A stretch of DNA of 64,000 nt from Actinernus sp. WN-2022 (lineage: Eukaryota > Cnidaria > Anthozoa > Actiniaria > Actinernidae): positions 22,999,036 to 23,063,035 of the forward strand of contig JAOWCC010001501.1 in NCBI GenBank assembly GCA_030867875.1. Direction: 5' to 3'. Position numbers and translations under genes: made by a program. The notes beneath the pieces are model-generated. The model searched no databases. It was not told the DNA's origin and saw only the letters and a program-made list of their open reading frames with translations. Below, one piece after another: positions 59,000 through 64,000 of this stretch (positions are counted from its first letter, which is position 1; each line of letters starts with the position of its first letter).

Positions 59000-59620
59000 G
59001 ACCTATAGCAACATCACCATTTTTTTTAGAATTGCACTGAAGAGTTGTATATGATCGACTCTTTTATTTGTAAAAGGAATGATAATTATCATATTGTTAG
59101 TTTGGTTTTGTAAAGGCAGGAGCACTTTATGGGTTCCTGGTAAAATCCGACACGGAGTAAGAATTGTTTGTTTTAAGTGGCCGGGAAACATGAAAATGGC
59201 AATCAACAAGCTCATCAAATGTGGATTATTTCTTGGCTTCTCAAAGGCCTTACTTATAAACATTAGATATTGATATAAACTGATGTTGAAACAGGAAAAA
59301 GAAACTGTATTACGAATGTATTGATTTTGAATATAGACCATTGAAGAAAATAAACTGTAGAAATCGTAGAAATATGGCATAATGTTCCTGCTGAAATTTG
59401 AATTTAACTGTTTGATGTGTTGGAATCCGATAGACGATACTGAATCCAACTGCAATAAACAGTATGCGGCGTACCCCACTTTCCCTGCATACGTCACATT
59501 ATAAACTTGTAATGCCATTGAAGTTGTTCATCCCTTTCAAGTTAAATCGCATTTACTCCAAGCGATCACCAATACCAAACTATGTATTAGTATAATGCTT
59601 TCAACAAGCACTTTGTTAAT
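59000..59620. other. No convincing gene
   Basis: A 171-codon minus-strand frame (59003-59518) has no family resemblance, few charged residues and no context. It may be a chance open frame in AT-rich DNA. Confidence 0.35.
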
Positions 59621-59639
59621 ATTGGGTCTTATTTAACGT

Positions 59640-59940
59640 CAGAAGTACTTCTAACACTAGCTATCTTGACTACATCCAACCCACTAAATTTTCCTGCGAA
59701 TTGAAAGAACTTAACCGTAATGAAGTATCCATAGTTGTAAAGAAGCTCCCTACAAAAAGGCGAGCCCTCTTGATGGCATCCCACTAAGTACGTCTTCTAA
59801 AGGTTGGTAGTCCTGCATGATAAATTCATTAACTATTTTATTTAATAATCTCAGAATTAGAAAAGGTCTAACTTATGCCTCTTGAAAGGATCGGAAAAAA
59901 GCCAAAGTATCTCCAATTTATAAAGACGTTCAGTACAGGG
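59640..59940 (+). pseudogene. LINE RT N-terminal remnant
   Basis: Broken plus-strand reading gives KASPLDGIPLS (compare KAxGxDGIP), TILFNNLRIRKGL and KKAKVSPIYKD (compare WKxAxVxPIYK), in three frames. This is the RT0-RT1 region of a CR1/Jockey-like element, without the catalytic core. Confidence 0.65.
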
Positions 59941-60348
59941 CGGCGGTAACTTCCTTTACATACATACGCACGTGCGTACTTGTGAAATCGGACCAAAATA
60001 TTCATCTCGACTCTCTTTCCATCATAAATAATTGAATCTAAGTAGGCAACTCGATCTTTAACCAGATATTTAACCATCAAATCTCACTTTTGTCATTCGA
60101 GTGGGGCCCACGATTAGAGCACAGTGTGTTTTTACGAGCCTGCGATGTCACTTTACAGCGTATTCGTGCTACAAAGTGCCTGTCTGCACAGGCTTCAAAA
60201 TCGCGACCGAAACAGCGAAGGAATAGCTGTTAGTGTAATGCACCTATCAATGTTTTCCCCTGGAGGGTAGGGCGGGCAACCCAGGGGGTTTTGACTACTT
60301 TCCTTGTCCCCACCCTCGGAATTTTGACAGTTCTTTCCAGCCAATTGA

Positions 60349-60412
60349 CATATCTGCCATCTTGGATGTCCGCCATTTTGGATGTCCGCTATCTTGGATA
60401 TCCGCCATCTTG
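60349..60412. repeat. 4 x 16-bp tandem repeat with CCGCCATCTTGG motifs
   Basis: Four units close to 'atgtccgccatcttgg' (60349, 60365, 60381, 60397). The inverse, CCAAGATGGCGG, equals the consensus binding site of the YY1 zinc-finger factor. It lies about 50 bp upstream of the BEL/Pao gag piece. Confidence 0.85.
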
Positions 60413-60460
60413 GAAAACTTGAGAGAGTCTGGGGCCGAGCACATGGCAAAGTAGTCAAAG

Positions 60461-60904
60461 ATGACGGAAGCTTCTCAGAGAAGCAAGGTAAATCTGCATA
60501 GATTTGGATACACACATGATATTGCAGCAGAAGCAAACCTTGGTCTAGTGGTAGATAAGCTGTCGCGTGAGCTTAAATTGAAGGCAAAGCGTAATGATTT
60601 ACAGCACCCCACGCTCATTGACTTTCCTGATTGGTTGAAAGACCAGGCAGAAATATATGATGATTGCCAGCCAGCTGTTAAGGCACAGCCTCGAGTTCAT
60701 AGGTTTAGGCCTTCCAGTCAGAGTGGTAATGCTATAGTGCGCAAACCACTTTAGCCAGTACAATCAAGGCAAACAGTACCATCATGTGGTATAGGGGATG
60801 GTAATCACAAGCTTAGTGACTGTCCAAAGTTCAAGGATTTGAGTGTAAAGGATCGTTTTAAGGAAGTCAAGAAACACAATTTATGTTTCTGCTGCTTTGG
60901 AAGG
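60461..60904 (+). pseudogene. BEL/Pao retrotransposon gag, middle part with zinc knuckle
   Basis: The frame has LGLVVDKLSRELKLKAKRND, TLIDFPDWLKDQAEIYDD and, after an in-frame stop near 60754, CGIGDGNHKLSDCPKFKDLS with KEVKKHNLCFCC. This is the gag core and CCHC-type knuckle region of BEL/Pao elements. The N-terminal half and LTR are not seen, so the copy is 5'-truncated. A LINE fragment cuts the gene right after CFCCFG; the reading resumes at about 61498. Confidence 0.8.
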
Positions 60905-61497
60905 CCATTTATATTTCTCTTATCCGATCTATAATTGAATATGGAGTACGTCTATTTAATAATAGTATTCCTTACTACCTTTCGGATAAGCTGGAGAAAA
61001 TTCAGAGGCGGGCTTTACGTATTATATATCCTAATATTTCCTATTCGACTGCCATGGAAGCTTCGGCCCTTCCTCGTTTGGACGCCCGACGACATAACGC
61101 GCTCTGCAGTAAGTCTTTGCCAAAGTTGCAAATCCATCCTCGCGCCTTAATTATCTGCTGCTGCCGACCAGGGCCGCATGGCCGTGCGTTGCATAACTCC
61201 AGCCACTTCTCTCTTTTCAAGTGTCGGACTGACCGGTTTAAAAATAGTTTTTTCCCTAATTTTTCTTCTGCCGCCAATGTAAATATGTAAGTTTAAATAT
61301 CGAATTTTGAAATGTTAGAAGAAGTTTTTAATAATTGACAGTTTGTAAATATTACCAGTCCCTTTAGCAGCTCCATATGAATGTAATTTATATTTAGAAC
61401 TTACTTAATTAGGATGTTCACTTTTAAATTGTAAGATTGCTGTAATTCACCGTTCGGTGCGAAAGTATTTTGATAAACCTTCTATTATTATTATAGA
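60905..61497 (+). mobile_element. LINE fragment inserted in BEL/Pao gag
   Basis: Contains LISLIRSIIEYG-type start (ISLIRSIIEYGVRLFNNSIP), YLSDKLEKIQRRALRIIYP and LPRLDARRHNALCSKSL, the C-terminal region of CR1/Jockey-like ORF2, then a 3' UTR and a TTATTATTATT tail. It is a 5'-truncated, 3'-complete insertion. Removing it restores continuous gag reading (…CCFGR then QDDCRSK), so the border is clear, though no long target duplication is visible. Confidence 0.8.
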
Positions 61498-62405
61498 CAG
61501 GACGACTGTCGGTCAAAGAAAGAATGTGGAACTGATGGTTGCATGCGGTTTCATAACGCAATGTTGCACAAAGTATGGAATACCTCCCATGACAACGGTG
61601 ATAGTAGTGGAGTGATAACTCGGTCACTAACACAACAGTTCAAGAAGCGGCAACAGCTGAGCATTCTAATACCACACACGCGATGTACAGTTCTTCAATA
61701 TTTTAACTGTTACGTTGCATGGTCCAAAGGGACAGGATGACACATGTGCAATGCTAGACACTGGTAGTACATGCAGTTTGATACTGTCTACTGTTGCTGA
61801 CAAGCTTGGATTGGATGGTCCTCGTGAGAACATTACACTGAACGGAATTCAAAGGGTTTCAGAGCTGTCAACTAAGCGTGTTAACTTGACAATTAGCCCT
61901 GCAGAAAATTGTGGAATGTACTACGATGTATATGCAGTCCTCGTGGTAGATCGCCTGAATGTTCCGGAGAAGAAAGTGTCTCAAGGAGAACTGAAATCGA
62001 AGTGGTTACACTTAGGAGACCGGCCTGGATTTACCAGAAGTATATGGTTCTCAAGTCACAGTGCTCATTGGGAGTGACGTGGCTGAGATAATTGTACCTC
62101 TTGAAGTTAGGTCAGGTGGCAGGGGAGCACCTATTGCTGTCCGCACAAAGCTTTGATGGACCATTACGGGTCGGCTGCCTGGTTATTTCAGTGAGAGTGA
62201 GTTTATTTTCAAGGTTCACGTTTCTTCAAAAGATGAAGAGCTTCAGGAATCAGTCAAGTCGGCGGGTTGCGGGCTGAAGAATTCGGTTGTAAATATGACA
62301 GCGAAGTCCAACGCTCTGTAGAAGATGAAAGAACTGTCACATTCCTCGATGAAGAAACCAAAAAGGTGGATGGGCGTTATGAGATCCCACTCTTGTGGAA
62401 GGATC
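61498..62405 (+). pseudogene. BEL/Pao gag end, aspartic protease and pol start
   Basis: After the LINE the reading resumes as QDDCRSKKECGTDGCMRFHN (second knuckle). The frame at 61715-62077 shows CAMLDTGSTCSLILSTVADK, the retropepsin-like active site DTG. Frameshifts follow; near 62340-62400 the pol leader WKD is cut by the TIR element at 62407. Non-functional. Confidence 0.75.
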
Positions 62406-62406
62406 G

Positions 62407-62840
62407 GACCCGGGGGGGGGGAACTCCCCATAAAAATTGACGGGGGTGCTCGACCTATCTTTTAGGGATTAAAATCGATAGCAGTGCTATCTCTTAGGGG
62501 TCTTCCAAAGGTCTGCTATCTTTTAGGGGTCTCCGAGACCCAAAATGTTTGTGGCCGAGAAAAAATCGATCCTCGAGCATGAGACCCCACAAGTTGAATC
62601 GATATTTACGGCTTCGATATAGAGTTTGATCCATCCGAATATTAAAGACGAGGTTATGGGGCAGAGCTTTGTCTCTTATTTCCTTTAGTTTGCACAAATT
62701 TGTCTTTTGGAGTGCTATCTTTTAGGGGTAAAATTTGTGTGAGCCACGCCCATATTGCTATCTTTTAGGGGTGAATTTCATTTCTCACGTCGAGCACCCC
62801 CGTCTATTTTTATGGGGAGTCCCCCCCCCCCCCGGGGGAT
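62407..62840. mobile_element. TIR element in BEL/Pao pol, 8-bp target duplication
   Basis: Ends CCCGGGGGGGGGGAACTCCC and the inverted counterpart pair through 'cataaaaattgacgggggtgctcg' (about 45 bp). GGATCGGA occurs directly before (62400-62407) and after (about 62838-62845). The interior repeats 'tgctatcttttaggggt' five times. Non-coding. Confidence 0.8.
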
Positions 62841-63290
62841 CGGAGCAGTACTCTTCCGAATAATCGAATTGTTGCTGAGCATCGCCGGAACTTACACCAG
62901 AAAAGGTTACAGCGTGACCCAGAGTTAGCTGCCAGCTATGAGAAGACTATTGAGAATGATGTGGTGATAGGCTATGTGAAGAAGCTTACTAAGAGTGAAC
63001 TTGCTGCTCCTGTGAGGCAACAGTGGTACCTCCCTCATCACCCAGTATTGAATGTAAATAAACCTGGCAAGGTGAGACGGGTGTGTGATGCCTCTTCTAA
63101 GTTTCGTGGTTCATCGCTGAATGACCATCTAATCACTGGCCCAGATCTGTTGAATTCCTTGACAGGGATCTTCATGCGTTTCCGTGAAGAAAGGGTCGCC
63201 TTGTCCGCAGACATCGAAGTCATGTTTAATAATGAAATTCTCACTCCGAAATCCAGCAGTCCATTTCAAATTCTATTCCAAGTTAAGGGT
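62841..63290 (+). pseudogene. BEL/Pao reverse transcriptase, N-terminal part
   Basis: Frames give LPNNRIVAEHRRNLHQKRLQ, VRQQWYLPHHPVLNVNKPGK, VRRVCDASSKFRGSSLNDHL and RFREERVALSADIEVMF. These match the start of the BEL/Pao RT (WYLPHHPV, KxRVVxDxSxxFxGxSLNDxL, ADIExMF). The match stops near 63240 and the catalytic YVDD region is not present, so the element is 3'-truncated here. Confidence 0.85.
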
Positions 63291-63416
63291 ACAGTCACAT
63301 GGTGGTCAGATAGTTAATATATCTAATATTAAGCGAGTTAGCCATGAATACGTACAAGAGTTTTATGTCACTATCGCCTATCGGCGGGACTAAGTGCGGC
63401 TGAATGAGCACACATC

Positions 63417-63700
63417 CCGGGGGGTACTCCTGTTTGTGACGTATTATGTGTGTACCGCGGGGGTGGGTCAGGGTTTTGAGCTCAGTTTGGGCAGGTAGGG
63501 TCAGGGTTTTGACCTGATTTGGGCAGATCAGGGTCAGGATTTGAGTTTAATGTGGGTGCAGTCAGGGTCGGGGTTCAGTATTTTTTTGGCATCAGGGTTT
63601 TTTCCCCACAAAAAGGGGGCAATCAGGGTTTTGGAGCTCGGATTTTGGGTCAAACAGGGTTAGGGTTTGAGCCTCTGGCCTCACATACATACTGCTCGCT
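63417..63700. mobile_element. GC-ended TIR element with CAGGGTCAGGGTTTTGA repeats, copy 2
   Basis: Starts CCCGGGGGGTACTCCTGTTT as in copy 1 (42097-42682, inverse orientation) and continues with the same series of 'cagggtcagggttttgac' units. The far end (matching 42097-42150) fades near 63695 at 'cctcacatacatact'. Right terminus lost. Confidence 0.75.
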
Positions 63701-64000
63701 AGCGTATAAATGCATTTGCGGTCAATGTCTAGGACGACGGCATAAAACAATAGCCTTAATTACAAAATACAATAACTGCACGTGAAAATGCAAGCAGTCG
63801 CCTACATTTCAACAGTTGTCTGCACAAACACAACGTGAAACCCCCAAATTTTAAGTTTTAAAGAGAACGCGAACGTAAGAAAGAGAATCAATCCGGTTTT
63901 CGTTCGGCGTGAAAGGAATTTATACTCATCATATTTTTCGAAAATCTGGTTGTGAGAAACCATTAAAGGCGAACAAAGGAAAGAGTAAACACCAAATTTC
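63701..64000. other. Window end, no feature
   Basis: AT-rich, no recognised gene or repeat. Confidence 0.5.

Noticed and set aside
59003..59518. 171-codon minus-strand frame
   Set aside because: No domain, AT-driven composition, no splice or context support.
63417..63700. Interstitial telomeric repeat
   Set aside because: Units are AGGGTCAGGGTTTTG-type variants inside a TIR element, not TTAGGG arrays.

Overview
This window is eukaryotic nuclear DNA. The gene content (TRIAP1, MSTO1, lineage-specific rhodopsin-class receptors with spliced 5' ends), the AT-rich base composition and the dense mix of DIRS, BEL/Pao, CR1-like, SINE and short inverted-repeat elements fit an anthozoan cnidarian, most likely a reef-building coral. 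The species is an inference. There is no prokaryotic or viral gene organisation; most of the 64 kb is transposon-derived.

Layout. 1-7 kb: the first exon of an unrecognised four-pass membrane protein (minus strand), a tRNA-derived SINE, a LINE remnant and dispersed repeats. 7-10 kb: a 121-bp tandem repeat, then a 2.3-kb fold-back structure. 10.1-18.2 kb: a decayed DIRS-type tyrosine-recombinase retrotransposon on the minus strand (gag, RT, RNase H, recombinase). It is broken by a 3.2-kb APE-type LINE, a ~540-bp inverted-repeat element and a perfect 156-bp palindrome. 18.3-19.8 kb: a TTAA-flanked, piggyBac-like non-autonomous element. 20.2-21.3 kb: receptor 1 (minus). 22-27 kb: hairpin elements and LINE remnants. 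27.2-28.4 kb: receptor 3 (plus). 28.8-29.7 kb: a minisatellite carrying a Mutator-like miniature element. 32.2-41.4 kb: two conserved mitochondrial genes facing away from each other, TRIAP1 (minus, 2 exons) and MSTO1 (plus, 3 exons), with about 110 bp between their start codons. 41.5-56 kb: nested inverted-repeat elements, a second TTAA-flanked element, SINEs and a tandem array of Pol III A-box-like units. 56.5-57.5 kb: receptor 2 (plus), a close paralogue of receptor 1. 57.7-64 kb: LINE remnants and a 5'-truncated BEL/Pao element interrupted by a LINE fragment and a TIR element.

How the genes relate. TRIAP1 (lipid-transfer chaperone of the intermembrane space) and MSTO1 (mitochondrial morphology) are both mitochondrial and probably share a bidirectional promoter. 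The three receptors share unusual features: no tryptophan toggle, no TM3 cysteine, and histidine at the position that is lysine in opsins. They look like members of one cnidarian-type expansion. No multi-gene defence or biosynthetic system was found. The most unusual items are the TRIAP1/MSTO1 pair, the amplified A-box array, the TIR element carrying a tRNA-like promoter, and the fold-back with DIRS-like ends.
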